Assembly: GCF_028610625.1 (NCBI RefSeq)
Contig: NZ_JAQQWU010000003.1
Coordinates: 397,490 to 461,489 of the forward strand
Reading direction: 5' to 3'
Length of the DNA: 64,000 nucleotides
DNA from: Guptibacillus spartinae
Lineage (GTDB): Bacteria > Bacillota > Bacilli > Bacillales > Guptibacillaceae
Shown: piece by piece, positions 24,258 to 32,632 of the stretch
How positions within the stretch are numbered: the stretch's first letter is position 1
Layout of the letters: each line of letters begins with the position of its first letter
Made by a program: the position numbers and the translations under genes
The notes under the pieces: model-generated
The model's database searches: none
Told to the model about the DNA's origin: nothing
The model's input: the letters and a program-made list of their open reading frames with translations, nothing else

Positions 24258-25322
24258 ATGGAAGTGACACGGTCGATGGAATCATTATTAGCTAACTTCT
24301 CAATCTTATTATTTATGCACCTTTGCATCCAAAGCGTATACTACCTCGCTTTTCAAAAGCGCTGGTCTAATCAAGTAGTGGCAATCGCTCATGTGCTCAT
24401 TGTCGTCATTGGTGTTATTTGCCTCTATCAACTTCCCGTCATTCTTAATGACTATTGGTTTGATTTGCGTACGATTCCAATGGTTATTCTTGTTCTTTAC
24501 CACGGATATAAACTTGGTGTGCCGGTACTCATTATTGCATCACTGGCTCGCTTTGCTTTTCCAGGGGAGTTTGTTATGTTGGAGCTTCTTTTTACTTTGT
24601 TGATTCCGACAATTGTGACGCTCCTGATTCGAGAGCGGCTGTTTCGAAATCTGAGTTATTTAAATCTTTTCCTCTATTTTGTTGGGATATGGTTGATATC
24701 TGATGCAATTTTAGGTTATATCATCTCAGATGGCGTTACGATCTATTCCTATTTTATTCGTTTTCTTTCTTTTCAACTGTCTGCTTTGATTATGTATTTC
24801 TTTATTCAAACGAGTACAAAAAACCTTGAGATGAGCGAGCAACTTCGTTTTTATGCTGAACACGACTCGCTAACCGGGCTTCTAAACTTAAAAAGTTTTC
24901 TTCGAAAAGCGAGAGAACATGATAGTCATCTAAAGAAAATGGTAGCAATGCTTGATCTTGATTTTTTTAAACAAATTAATGATACGTACGGTCATTTGAA
25001 TGGTGATCGTGTTCTTGCTGACTTTGCTGCATTTCTTTCAGAACAGGAAGATTGGCTCGTTGGACGGTACGGAGGAGAAGAATTCATTGTTATGCTTGAA
25101 GCTTCAACGAAGGAAGAGGCATACTATCGCATGAAAACATTGCAAGAAAGTTTAAGTGAGCGAAAATTCATTACCGAAATGGGCGAAGAAATAAAAAATG
25201 TTTCTGTATCAATTGGACTAGCTGAAATTGACCAACAAATGCCGTTAATGGCATCGGTTGAACGAGCAGACAAATCTCTATATCAAGCTAAGAAAAATGG
25301 TCGAAACCAGGTTTGTTTTTAA
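24258..25322 (+). CDS. Membrane-bound diguanylate cyclase (GGDEF)
   Basis: A 354-aa protein. The first 190 residues form about six membrane helices resembling a 5TM/LytS-type sensor. They are followed by a GGDEF domain: YAEHDSLTGLLNLKSFLRKA, MLDLDFFKQINDTYGHLNGDRVLADFA and the active-site GGEEF near 271, with SVSIGLAE and ADKSLYQAKKNGRNQVCF. The intact signature implies c-di-GMP synthesis from two GTP. No RxxD inhibitory site is obvious five residues before GGEEF. The start is uncertain: ATG 24258 has no ribosome binding site, while ATG 24276 has a weak GGAAG upstream. Confidence 0.9.
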   Translation: MEVTRSMESLLANFSILLFMHLCIQSVYYLAFQKRWSNQVVAIAHVLIVVIGVICLYQLPVILNDYWFDLRTIPMVILVLYHGYKLGVPVLIIASLARFAFPGEFVMLELLFTLLIPTIVTLLIRERLFRNLSYLNLFLYFVGIWLISDAILGYIISDGVTIYSYFIRFLSFQLSALIMYFFIQTSTKNLEMSEQLRFYAEHDSLTGLLNLKSFLRKAREHDSHLKKMVAMLDLDFFKQINDTYGHLNGDRVLADFAAFLSEQEDWLVGRYGGEEFIVMLEASTKEEAYYRMKTLQESLSERKFITEMGEEIKNVSVSIGLAEIDQQMPLMASVERADKSLYQAKKNGRNQVCF

Positions 25323-25404
25323 CGCTCTGCACATTCGTTGGTTTAAAAAGTTAGATTTGCGGAATATAACAAGTGTTAAGGTTTTTAAAGGAGGAAAAAT
25401 TGTC

Positions 25405-26043
25405 ATGAAAGTACTTGTTATTGGAGCAAACGGACAAGTTGGTACACATTTAATTACGAAATTGGCAGAGCGCGGTCACGAACCAGTCGGGATGATTCGC
25501 GATACAGATCAAGTAAAAGCCATTGAAGATGCTGGAGGCAAAACTGTGCTCGGTGATCTTGAGAAAGATTTCTCTCAAGCGCTGTACGGTTGTGAAGCGG
25601 TCATTTTTGCTGCAGGTTCTGGCCCACATACTGGTGCCGATAAAACGATTATGATTGACCAGGAAGGTGCGATTAAAGCTGTTGATGAAGCAAAACAACA
25701 GGGCATTAAGCGCTTCGTGATGCTAAGTACAGTTGGGTCCGATTACCCAGAAAAAGGACCAGATGAAATGAAGCCTTACTTATACGCCAAAAAACGTGCC
25801 GATGAGCACTTAAAAGCAACGAACTTAACGTACACCATTCTTCGTCCAGGTCGCCTTTCTAATGACCCTGGTACAGGAAAGATTCGCGCTTCTGAAACAT
25901 TAGAAGACAAATCCGGTCAAATTCCACGCGAAGATGTAGCTGCTGTTCTCGCTGAAGTGCTAGAGAATGAGCATACGTTTAATCGTTCATTTGAGGTTCT
26001 AGACGGTGATCTGAACATAAGTGATGCAATTGGTCAGCTATAG
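25405..26043 (+). CDS. Atypical SDR, NAD(P)-binding protein (YhfK-like)
   Basis: A 212-aa NmrA/SDR_a5-type protein: MKVLVIGANGQVGTHLITKLAERGHEPVGMIRD (Rossmann start), GCEAVIFAAGSGPHTGADKT, IKRFVMLSTVGSD and the C-terminal YAKKRADEHLKATNLTYTILRPGRLSNDPGTG. It resembles B. subtilis YhfK, whose substrate is unknown. AAAGGAGG at 25387-25394 sets ATG 25405. Longer in-frame starts overlap the diguanylate cyclase. It sits 82 nt after that gene and ends with a terminator. Confidence 0.9.
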   Translation: MKVLVIGANGQVGTHLITKLAERGHEPVGMIRDTDQVKAIEDAGGKTVLGDLEKDFSQALYGCEAVIFAAGSGPHTGADKTIMIDQEGAIKAVDEAKQQGIKRFVMLSTVGSDYPEKGPDEMKPYLYAKKRADEHLKATNLTYTILRPGRLSNDPGTGKIRASETLEDKSGQIPREDVAAVLAEVLENEHTFNRSFEVLDGDLNISDAIGQL

Positions 26044-26057
26044 AGTTGATTTTTGTG

Positions 26058-26088
26058 AGAGACTTAACTTCCGTTAAGTCTCTTTTTT
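26058..26088 (+). terminator. Terminator after the YhfK-like gene
   Basis: Eleven-bp stem AGAGACTTAAC / GTTAAGTCTCT with TTCC loop, then T run. Confidence 0.9.
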
Positions 26089-26248
26089 CTGTTGGATAAT
26101 GTTACTCCTTGTATTTCTGACGTCGTTATAGAAAAATAATCAGTGACTTTTTCATCATTTTTCGACGGAAAAATTGCGGTGAAAGCGAACTAATGATAAT
26201 GTGGTATAGGTCAGTGCATGAAAGCGTTAACATAAAGGAGTAGAGAGA

Positions 26249-27658
26249 ATGAACATCTTAGAATGGCTAGAGAAAATTAACGGCGTTCTGTGGGGAGCAC
26301 CAAGTCTAATTTTGTTATTTGGAACAGGTGTTTTTCTCACATTGGTTTTAAAAGGACTGCAGTTTCGAAAACTTGGGTATGCCTTTAAATTAGCATTTTC
26401 AAAAGAAAAAGAAGAGGATAGCAGTGCTGAAGGTGATGTTAGTAACTATAAAGCGTTAATGACAGCTCTTGCAGCAACGATTGGAAATGGGAATATTGCA
26501 GGGGTTGCAACGGCTATTACGATCGGTGGACCAGGTGCTATCTTCTGGATGTGGGTAGTCGGCCTTGTCGGGATGGCAACCAAATATGGTGAAGCCCTGC
26601 TTGCCATGAAATTCCGTGTGAAAAATGATAACGGTGAATATGCTGGTGGGCCAATGTATTATGTTGAAAAAGGGCTCGGTCCAAAATGGAAGTGGCTTGC
26701 GATCTCGTTCGCGTTATTTGGTGCCATTGCTTCACTTGGTATCGGGAATAGTGTTCAATCGAATACAATTGCAAGTGTGGTTGATGAAAGTTTTCACATT
26801 GATGGATGGGTGACAGGGGTTATTCTTGCCGCACTTACGGCTCTTATTATTTTCGGTGGTGTGAAACGGATTAGTTCTGTAGCTGGATTTTTTGTTCCGA
26901 TTATGGCAGTACTCTACATAGTAGGAGCGGTCATCATCATCATTCTAAACTTTGATGCAGTGATTCCTGCAATGAAATTAATCTTCACGTATGCTTTCTC
27001 TCCTCTATCGGCTGTAGGAGGATTTTCTGGTGTAATCGTAATGGAAGCCGTGAAGTCGGGCGTTTCCAAAGGGATTTTCTCTAATGAAGCAGGACTTGGT
27101 ACAGCAGCGCTGATTGCAGGAAATGCGAAAGCGGACCACCCTGTTAAGCAAGCGCTCGTTGCCATGACTGGTACGTTCATCGTGACGATTATTGTTTGTA
27201 CGATGACGGCACTCGTACTCCTCATCACAGGATTTTGGGATCCAACCGGGGGAGACCTCTCAGGAGTAATGCATGATCCAAACCTTGAGGCTGGTGCGTT
27301 AACGACCGCAGCATTTGGATCAAGTCTCGGCATAATAGGCGAGTATATCGTCACGTTTTCGGTTATATTCTTTGGTTTCTCAACCATTATTGGTTGGTAT
27401 GTGTACGGTTATAAATGCTTTGAATATCTTGTTGGTACAAAAGTAACGATATATTATGGTGCTGTTTATATATTCGCGTGTTTTATTGGAACGGTTGCGA
27501 ATTTAACAACAGTTTGGGCTTTTGCAGACATGGCCAATGCCCTGATGATGATTCCAAACTTAATTGCGCTATTATTGCTTTATAAAGTGATTAAAAGTGA
27601 AACCGACGACTACTTTAATCGTTATCTTGTTGAATACGAAATGAAGAAAGCGAGTTAG
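26249..27658 (+). CDS. Sodium/alanine symporter (AGCS family), second copy
   Basis: A 469-aa transporter with the same AGCS motifs as the protein encoded at 17544: MTALAATIGNGNIAGVATAITIGGPGAIFWMW, GGPMYYVEKG and GIFSNEAGLGTAALIAG. It has an extra loop (FWDPTGGDLSGVMHDPNLEAGALTT) in the second half. It imports alanine or glycine with a cation. AAAGGAGTAGAGAGA precedes ATG 26249. It converges on the sortase gene over a shared hairpin. Confidence 0.93.
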   Translation: MNILEWLEKINGVLWGAPSLILLFGTGVFLTLVLKGLQFRKLGYAFKLAFSKEKEEDSSAEGDVSNYKALMTALAATIGNGNIAGVATAITIGGPGAIFWMWVVGLVGMATKYGEALLAMKFRVKNDNGEYAGGPMYYVEKGLGPKWKWLAISFALFGAIASLGIGNSVQSNTIASVVDESFHIDGWVTGVILAALTALIIFGGVKRISSVAGFFVPIMAVLYIVGAVIIIILNFDAVIPAMKLIFTYAFSPLSAVGGFSGVIVMEAVKSGVSKGIFSNEAGLGTAALIAGNAKADHPVKQALVAMTGTFIVTIIVCTMTALVLLITGFWDPTGGDLSGVMHDPNLEAGALTTAAFGSSLGIIGEYIVTFSVIFFGFSTIIGWYVYGYKCFEYLVGTKVTIYYGAVYIFACFIGTVANLTTVWAFADMANALMMIPNLIALLLLYKVIKSETDDYFNRYLVEYEMKKAS

Positions 27659-27684
27659 TGAGCTCGTTCTAGATCATCATGAAA

Positions 27685-27715
27685 AAAGCCCTGCTGAAAT
27701 TCAGCTGGGCTTTTG
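27685..27715. terminator. Terminator between the symporter and sortase genes
   Basis: Stem AAGCCCTGCTGA / TCAGCTGGGCTT with one T-T mismatch, flanked by A6 and T4. Confidence 0.8.
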
Positions 27716-27716
27716 C

Positions 27717-28694
27717 TTATTCTTCTGGCGTTATTTTCTTGGATGGTGCAGATTCATTTCCAAAGATATTAACCGTTGTCACATAGTAGGAAGAGCTCGA
27801 AGCATCTGGATCGGCAAAGCTCTTACGTTCAAGGTTTGATACACTCTCTATTTGCTTGTACACACCGTACGCATCCGCTTTGTAAATTCGATAACCGACG
27901 ACATTTTCATCACGAACGGCATGCCATGATAAAAAGTTTCCGCTCACACTGAGGTTAGTCGGAGCATCTGGAACTTCATCAGGGTTTACTTCTTCCTTTT
28001 TATCAAGGTTTTCTTCTTTTAACTCAGTAGAGACAACAAGCCTTTCTTCATGTGTTCCTTTCGAACGATTAAAAGTTCCGACACACGTAATGAGATTCAA
28101 TGTGCGTGAATCTGTTGGTCCAAAAATTTTCTCGATTGGGGAATCATTGTATGGGTATCTTTCTTTCCCTGTCACAACGAAGGTCATTGTTTCACCATCT
28201 TGACCAGTTAAAATAATTTCATCCCCTTTGGAAAGTTTTTCGAGATAAAAGAAGATTGCGGGCCCAGTTTTACTATCTACGTGTCCGGCAAGAACCGCAT
28301 TTCCTTTTGTACCTGGTTTAAAGCCAGGCTCAAACCAGCCCACTTTATTGATGTCCTCTGGTACACCCATTTGTCCATTATCTAGAACGCCTACATTCTC
28401 TATCTCAGCTGTTACATCAATGGCCGGAATTTCTAATTGAACCGGTTCAATCCCTTCTTGAACGTCCTGAGAGGCTTTTGCTTTTTCGATTTTTTCCTTT
28501 TGATCATCTAGGAGTAAGAATTCATCAGATAAAACATCCGGCTTCTCCATTTCTTCTACATCGATATTCGACTGTGTTTCTTCTGAGGAATTTGTTTCCA
28601 ATTCCTGAACCGTTTCAGGCTCAACATAATTATTATATCCAGCAAGGACAAGCCAGATAATCGCACCAACGACCAGCAACAAAATCTTCCTCAT
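27717..28694 (-). CDS. Sortase with C-terminal FN3-like domain
   Basis: A 325-aa membrane-anchored transpeptidase-type protein. One N-terminal helix (about 4-20) is followed by an acidic linker and a sortase domain with catalytic His138 (VLAGHVDS), Cys204 (NLITCVGTF) and Arg218 (HEERLVV). After an acidic EE/KK linker comes an approx. 80-aa FN3-like domain (PDAPTNLSVSGNFLSWHAVRDENVVGYRIYKAD) not usual in sortases. ATG 28692-28694 is chosen because GAGGTG lies 6 nt upstream. The GTG three codons earlier overlaps it. No LPXTG substrate gene is adjacent. Confidence 0.85.
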   Translation of the reverse strand: MRKILLLVVGAIIWLVLAGYNNYVEPETVQELETNSSEETQSNIDVEEMEKPDVLSDEFLLLDDQKEKIEKAKASQDVQEGIEPVQLEIPAIDVTAEIENVGVLDNGQMGVPEDINKVGWFEPGFKPGTKGNAVLAGHVDSKTGPAIFFYLEKLSKGDEIILTGQDGETMTFVVTGKERYPYNDSPIEKIFGPTDSRTLNLITCVGTFNRSKGTHEERLVVSTELKEENLDKKEEVNPDEVPDAPTNLSVSGNFLSWHAVRDENVVGYRIYKADAYGVYKQIESVSNLERKSFADPDASSSSYYVTTVNIFGNESAPSKKITPEE

Positions 28695-28816
28695 CTTCTT
28701 CACCTCTTTTATTCAATTTATCTTAATCAACCTTTACTGACAACGCTCTTACATAGCTAACGAAATGAAATGAAAAATGGATCACTTATAAACAAAAGTA
28801 ATAACCAGAAAAAAGA

Positions 28817-28859
28817 TTGACCTTATGTAAGTATCGGTGTACTATGTAACTAATACACC
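28817..28859 (+). promoter_or_regulatory. Promoter with YtrA-type operator
   Basis: TTGACC (28817-28822), 17 bp, TACTAT (28840-28845). The 24-bp palindrome GGTGTACTA-N6-TAATACACC (28836-28859) has one mismatch and overlaps the -10. GGTGTA...TACACC is the known type of YtrA (GntR) operator, and ytrA is the second gene of this operon. Confidence 0.8.
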
Positions 28860-28882
28860 AATACAATAAGGAGAGTTGCAAA

Positions 28883-29653
28883 ATGACGAATTGGAGTGGG
28901 CTGTTACGAAAAGAATTTCGTGTAACAAGAACTCTACTACTGGGCGTTATCACATTTGATTTACTTGTGATGATCGGTTTCTATCTGGGATCAGCAAAAT
29001 GGGAAGTCCCATATTTAACGGCCATTATAGGAGGCGTACTAACAGGGCTACACGTTTTCTTTCTACCGCTCTACTTATTAATTAGTCTGAATACAGAAGG
29101 ACGAAACTTGCATTTATGGCTCCATAATCCGCAATCAGGAGCACGCTTACTTGGAGCGAAAATACTAAATGGGTTACTCGCACTCCTGATTTCAATGGGA
29201 ATTGTGAGTGGATTAGCCTTACTAGCCTACAACCTGGAGACAAGTGTTTTTGAGTTTCCAATCGAAAACGTATGGCTGTTTGGATTCTATTTTCTAACCG
29301 TTATTGTAGCTGGGTCCCTTTATATGGGGACATGGCTGACGTTCTATTGGACGCTTTATCAGGTATTGAAAACGTATATAGGCAGGTGGGCGGTTCTTTT
29401 TGTCCTCATCCTGATCGGTTTTATGAGTTGGTTAAGTTCATGGTTTGATGGAACAAGCATTTCAAAAGGGTTAAGTGACTGGGGATATGTCCAATTGCCC
29501 TCACCGTTAAATATGGAAGTTAGTCAACGAGAATTTGATTTAACCGTTTCAACCTTTCCGTTTCCGATTGGAAATGTCGTATTCGACTTCATCACTTTAG
29601 TCCTCATTTTCCTATTAACATGCTGGTTACTTGATCGAAAAGTGGAGGTGTAA
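28883..29653 (+). CDS. ABC-2-like membrane protein of the ytr locus
   Basis: A 256-aa protein with six predicted membrane helices (about 18-38, 44-66, 100-122, 130-160, 172-192 and 230-250). It starts WSGLLRKEFRVTRTLLLG, typical of ABC-2 type permeases of bacitracin/YtrC-like systems. It is probably the channel partner of the ATPase encoded at 30034, with the regulator gene between them. It is the first gene behind the YtrA operator, with a 3-nt gap to ytrA. Substrate unknown; related loci respond to cell-wall-active antibiotics. Confidence 0.8.
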   Translation: MTNWSGLLRKEFRVTRTLLLGVITFDLLVMIGFYLGSAKWEVPYLTAIIGGVLTGLHVFFLPLYLLISLNTEGRNLHLWLHNPQSGARLLGAKILNGLLALLISMGIVSGLALLAYNLETSVFEFPIENVWLFGFYFLTVIVAGSLYMGTWLTFYWTLYQVLKTYIGRWAVLFVLILIGFMSWLSSWFDGTSISKGLSDWGYVQLPSPLNMEVSQREFDLTVSTFPFPIGNVVFDFITLVLIFLLTCWLLDRKVEV

Positions 29654-29656
29654 CGG

Positions 29657-30037
29657 ATGGGAGAAGAATTTAATCCATCTAAGCCGATTTACCTGCAGCT
29701 AGTGGATCGCATTAGCTGGGAAATTATTAAGGGGGAACGGAAAACTGGTGAAAAACTCCCTTCGGTAAGGGAAATGGCCATTCAATCAGGTGTTAATCCA
29801 AATACAGTGTCGCGAACCTACAATGAACTGGAGAGGATGGAAATCGTGGAGACGAAGCGAGGGCAGGGAACCTTTGTAACCGAACAAAAAGAAAAACTGA
29901 TCCAACTTCGAGAACAGCTTAAGATTAACCACATCCAGAATTTTATTGAGGAAATGAAGCAAATGGGTTTTTCATCTGAAGATATGATTGATGGTATTCG
30001 AACTTACGTTACAAACGAAAAGGAGAATCAATCATGA
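29657..30037 (+). CDS. ytrA: GntR-family repressor (YtrA-like)
   Basis: A 126-aa YtrA-subfamily GntR protein: N-terminal winged helix (PIYLQLVDRISWEIIKGERKTGEKLPSVREMAIQSGVNPNTVSRTYNELERMEIVETKRGQGTFV) and only a short helical tail for dimerisation. It should repress this operon through the palindrome at 28836. GAGGTGTAACGG precedes ATG 29657. Its stop overlaps the ATPase start (ATGA), which indicates translational coupling. Confidence 0.93.
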   Translation: MGEEFNPSKPIYLQLVDRISWEIIKGERKTGEKLPSVREMAIQSGVNPNTVSRTYNELERMEIVETKRGQGTFVTEQKEKLIQLREQLKINHIQNFIEEMKQMGFSSEDMIDGIRTYVTNEKENQS

Positions 30038-30732
30038 TTACATTTGAGAACGTATCAAAACGGTATCTTACAAAACAAGCGCTTACTGACGTGAGTATAT
30101 CCATTCCAACAGGGAAAATTATTGGTCTTGTAGGATCAAATGGGAGCGGGAAATCCACGTTTATGAAAATGATTGCAGGTCTCGTTTCGCCGTCTAAAGG
30201 AAACGTGATGATTGACCAGGAATTAACTTCACGAAGGACGGCCAACAAAGTGGCTTATCTTTCTGAGTTAGATGCGTATTATTCTTTCTTCTCAGTGAAA
30301 GAGACAATCCACTTCTTTGCGACGCAGTTTCAGGATTTTGATATCGAAAAAGCGCATGAAATTATTGATTTCATGGAAGTGGATATAAATCAAAAGGTGA
30401 AACATTTATCAAAAGGTAATCGAGGCAGATTGAAGATTGCGCTCACCCTGGCAAGAGAAGTACCGATTATTTTAATGGATGAGCCACTATCAGGTCTCGA
30501 TCCGATGGTGCGTGACTCGATTGTCAAAGGACTGCTTTCCTTTATTGATTTAGAAAAGCAAACGGTGATCATCACCACACATGAAGTAACGGAAATTGAA
30601 CCATTGCTAGAAATGGTTATTGCGATTCGAAACGGAAAAGTTCTAGCACTTGAAGATGTTGAAACTATTCGCGAGAGAGATCGTATGAGAATAGTAGATT
30701 GGTTAAAAAAGTTGTACCTAGAGGAGGCGTAA
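30034..30732 (+). CDS. ytrB: ABC transporter ATP-binding protein (YtrB-like)
   Basis: A 232-aa ATPase: Walker A GSNGSGKST, Q-loop YLSELDAYYSFFSVKE, Walker B IILMDEPLSGLDP, and H-loop TTHEVTE. The signature region is LSKGNRGRLKIALTL, that is, a degenerate LSKGN rather than LSGGQ, as in YtrB/BcrA-like ATPases. It works with the membrane protein encoded at 28883. It overlaps ytrA by 4 nt and is followed 1 nt later by a second ABC ATPase gene. Confidence 0.92.
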   Translation: MITFENVSKRYLTKQALTDVSISIPTGKIIGLVGSNGSGKSTFMKMIAGLVSPSKGNVMIDQELTSRRTANKVAYLSELDAYYSFFSVKETIHFFATQFQDFDIEKAHEIIDFMEVDINQKVKHLSKGNRGRLKIALTLAREVPIILMDEPLSGLDPMVRDSIVKGLLSFIDLEKQTVIITTHEVTEIEPLLEMVIAIRNGKVLALEDVETIRERDRMRIVDWLKKLYLEEA

Positions 30733-30733
30733 T

Positions 30734-31660
30734 ATGTCAGTAAAACCAGTTGTCCAAATTCGAGATTTAACAAAAGTAATTGGAAAGAAAACCATTATCG
30801 ATCAGCTTTCATTTGATGTCTATCCTGGTGAAGTGTTTGGTTTTCTAGGACCGAATGGAGCAGGAAAAACAACAACGATTCGAATGATGGTTGGACTGAT
30901 GAGAATGACAGAAGGGGAAGTTCTCATTGATGGAAGTAGTATTAAGACAGATTACGAGAATGCGATTGTTAAAGTAGGGGCCATTGTTGAAAATCCTGAG
31001 ATGTACAAATTTCTAACGGGTTATCAAAATCTTGTCCATTATGCTCGAATGGTAAAAGGGGTTTCAAAAGAACGGATTCAAGAAGTCGTTCAATTGGTTG
31101 GATTACAAGGTCGCATCAATGAAAAAGTGAAAGGTTATTCACTTGGAATGAGGCAGCGCCTTGGACTTGCGCAAGCCCTTCTTCATCGTCCTAAGCTTCT
31201 TATTCTTGATGAGCCAACAAATGGCCTAGATCCTGCCGGTATTCGGGAAATCAGACAATACCTACGAACGCTTGCAAGAGAAGAAAACGTTGCTGTCGTT
31301 GTATCAAGTCATTTATTATCAGAAATCGAATTGATGTGTGACCGAATTGGTATTATTCAGTCTGGAAAAATGGTCGATGTGCAGCGGGTGAACGACTTTG
31401 TTAAGAATGATCATGCCGTTATGGTTTCTTTTGAAGTCGATCCCGTGGAACATGCGATTCATGCTGTTAAAGCGAATTTTCCTGATTGTGAGATTGAACA
31501 GGCTGATCGTAAGTTGACGATTAAAATCGAGCATGAGCTTATTCCAGAGGTAACAGCCGTCCTTGTAGAAAAAGGTGTCCGGGTCTACGGTATTCAATCC
31601 TCTGTGAAAACATTAGAAGATGTGTTCCTTGAAGTTACTGGAGGTGAACAGGTTGTCTAG
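30734..31660 (+). CDS. ABC transporter ATP-binding protein (BcrA/lantibiotic-immunity type)
   Basis: A 308-aa ATPase: Walker A GPNGAGKTTT, Q-loop AIVENPEMYKFLTGYQNL, signature YSLGMRQRLGLAQAL, Walker B LLILDEPTNGLDPAG and H-loop SSHLLSE. A C-terminal about 80-aa extension is typical of BcrA-type exporters. With the permease encoded next it forms a second ABC system in the same operon, perhaps for peptide antibiotic or lipid export. GAGGAGGCGTAAT precedes ATG 30734. Confidence 0.92.
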   Translation: MSVKPVVQIRDLTKVIGKKTIIDQLSFDVYPGEVFGFLGPNGAGKTTTIRMMVGLMRMTEGEVLIDGSSIKTDYENAIVKVGAIVENPEMYKFLTGYQNLVHYARMVKGVSKERIQEVVQLVGLQGRINEKVKGYSLGMRQRLGLAQALLHRPKLLILDEPTNGLDPAGIREIRQYLRTLAREENVAVVVSSHLLSEIELMCDRIGIIQSGKMVDVQRVNDFVKNDHAVMVSFEVDPVEHAIHAVKANFPDCEIEQADRKLTIKIEHELIPEVTAVLVEKGVRVYGIQSSVKTLEDVFLEVTGGEQVV

Positions 31661-32603
31661 TATGGTACATTTAATTCAAAATGAAAACATGAAGATTTAC
31701 AGAAGAGTTGGAACGTGGGTAATGATTGGCCTTGTGGTGGCAGCTGTTCTTGTAACAGCCATCTTTACCAATATGAATGCAAGTGATGAGACCTCAAACT
31801 GGCGCACGGATGCTGAAAGCACCATTCAACAATCTGAAGAAACGCTAAAAGATTCAGAGGGGATGCCAAAAGCCTTCAAAAATAGTCAGGAACGTTCGAT
31901 TGCGATTAACGAATATCGATTGGAAAATGATATTCCTCCTTTAGCGAGTGATTCCATTTGGAGCTTTATGGATAGCTCTACTGGCGTTGTGAGCTTAATT
32001 TCCATCTTCACGATCATTATCGGCGCTGGTGTGATTGCGAGTGAATATTCTTGGGGCACCATCAAGCTTCTATTAATTCGACCGGCTTCACGGACGAAAA
32101 TTCTAGCTTCTAAGTTTATAGCAACCCTACTATTTGCACTATTCTCACTTGTGATTTTATACATCTCTTCATTTATCATCGGCGGGCTATTCCTTGGTTT
32201 TGATGCCGTGGATCAACCATACCTCACTTATTCGGGTGGGGAAGTGTCAGAAACGAGTATGGCGGTTCATTATATCGTTGAATATGCACTTGCTAGCGTG
32301 AATTTGCTTATGATGGTCACGTTTGCGTTTATGCTATCAAGTATTTTCAGAAGTTCATCTCTTGCGATCGGACTTGCGATTTTCTTAATGTTTACAGGCA
32401 GTCAACTGACGTTTATTTTAAGTCAGTACGATTGGGTGAAATACATTCTTTTTGCTAATACAGATTTAAGTGTCTATTTCGATGGTTCGCCGCTTATCGA
32501 AAGTATGACGCTCGGCTTCTCTTTAGTCACTTTGCTCGTCTACTTTATCGTTTTCTTATTCTTATCATGGCTTCTTTTCACAAAACGAGATGTTGCTGCA
32601 TAG
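31653..32603 (+). CDS. ABC-2 type permease partner of the BcrA-like ATPase
   Basis: A 316-aa protein with an N-terminal helix (MIGLVVAAVLVTAIFT), a large extracytoplasmic loop (about 55-120), and five further helices ending FIVFLFLSWLLFTKRDV. It is the ABC-2 permease layout of bacitracin-type exporters. TTG 31653 has GGAGGTG 6 nt upstream and overlaps the ATPase stop by 8 nt. In-frame ATG 31662 lies too far from that site, and an ATG at 31620 lies well inside the ATPase gene. Last gene of the operon. Confidence 0.85.
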   Translation: MSSMVHLIQNENMKIYRRVGTWVMIGLVVAAVLVTAIFTNMNASDETSNWRTDAESTIQQSEETLKDSEGMPKAFKNSQERSIAINEYRLENDIPPLASDSIWSFMDSSTGVVSLISIFTIIIGAGVIASEYSWGTIKLLLIRPASRTKILASKFIATLLFALFSLVILYISSFIIGGLFLGFDAVDQPYLTYSGGEVSETSMAVHYIVEYALASVNLLMMVTFAFMLSSIFRSSSLAIGLAIFLMFTGSQLTFILSQYDWVKYILFANTDLSVYFDGSPLIESMTLGFSLVTLLVYFIVFLFLSWLLFTKRDVAA

Positions 32604-32604
32604 G

Positions 32605-32632
32605 AAAAAGCCGGTCATCGACCGGCTTTTTG
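32605..32632. terminator. Bidirectional terminator between ABC permease and DUF4349 gene
   Basis: Twelve-bp stem AAAAAGCCGGTC / GACCGGCTTTTT with a 3-nt loop. It overlaps the last codons of the minus-strand gene. Confidence 0.92.
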
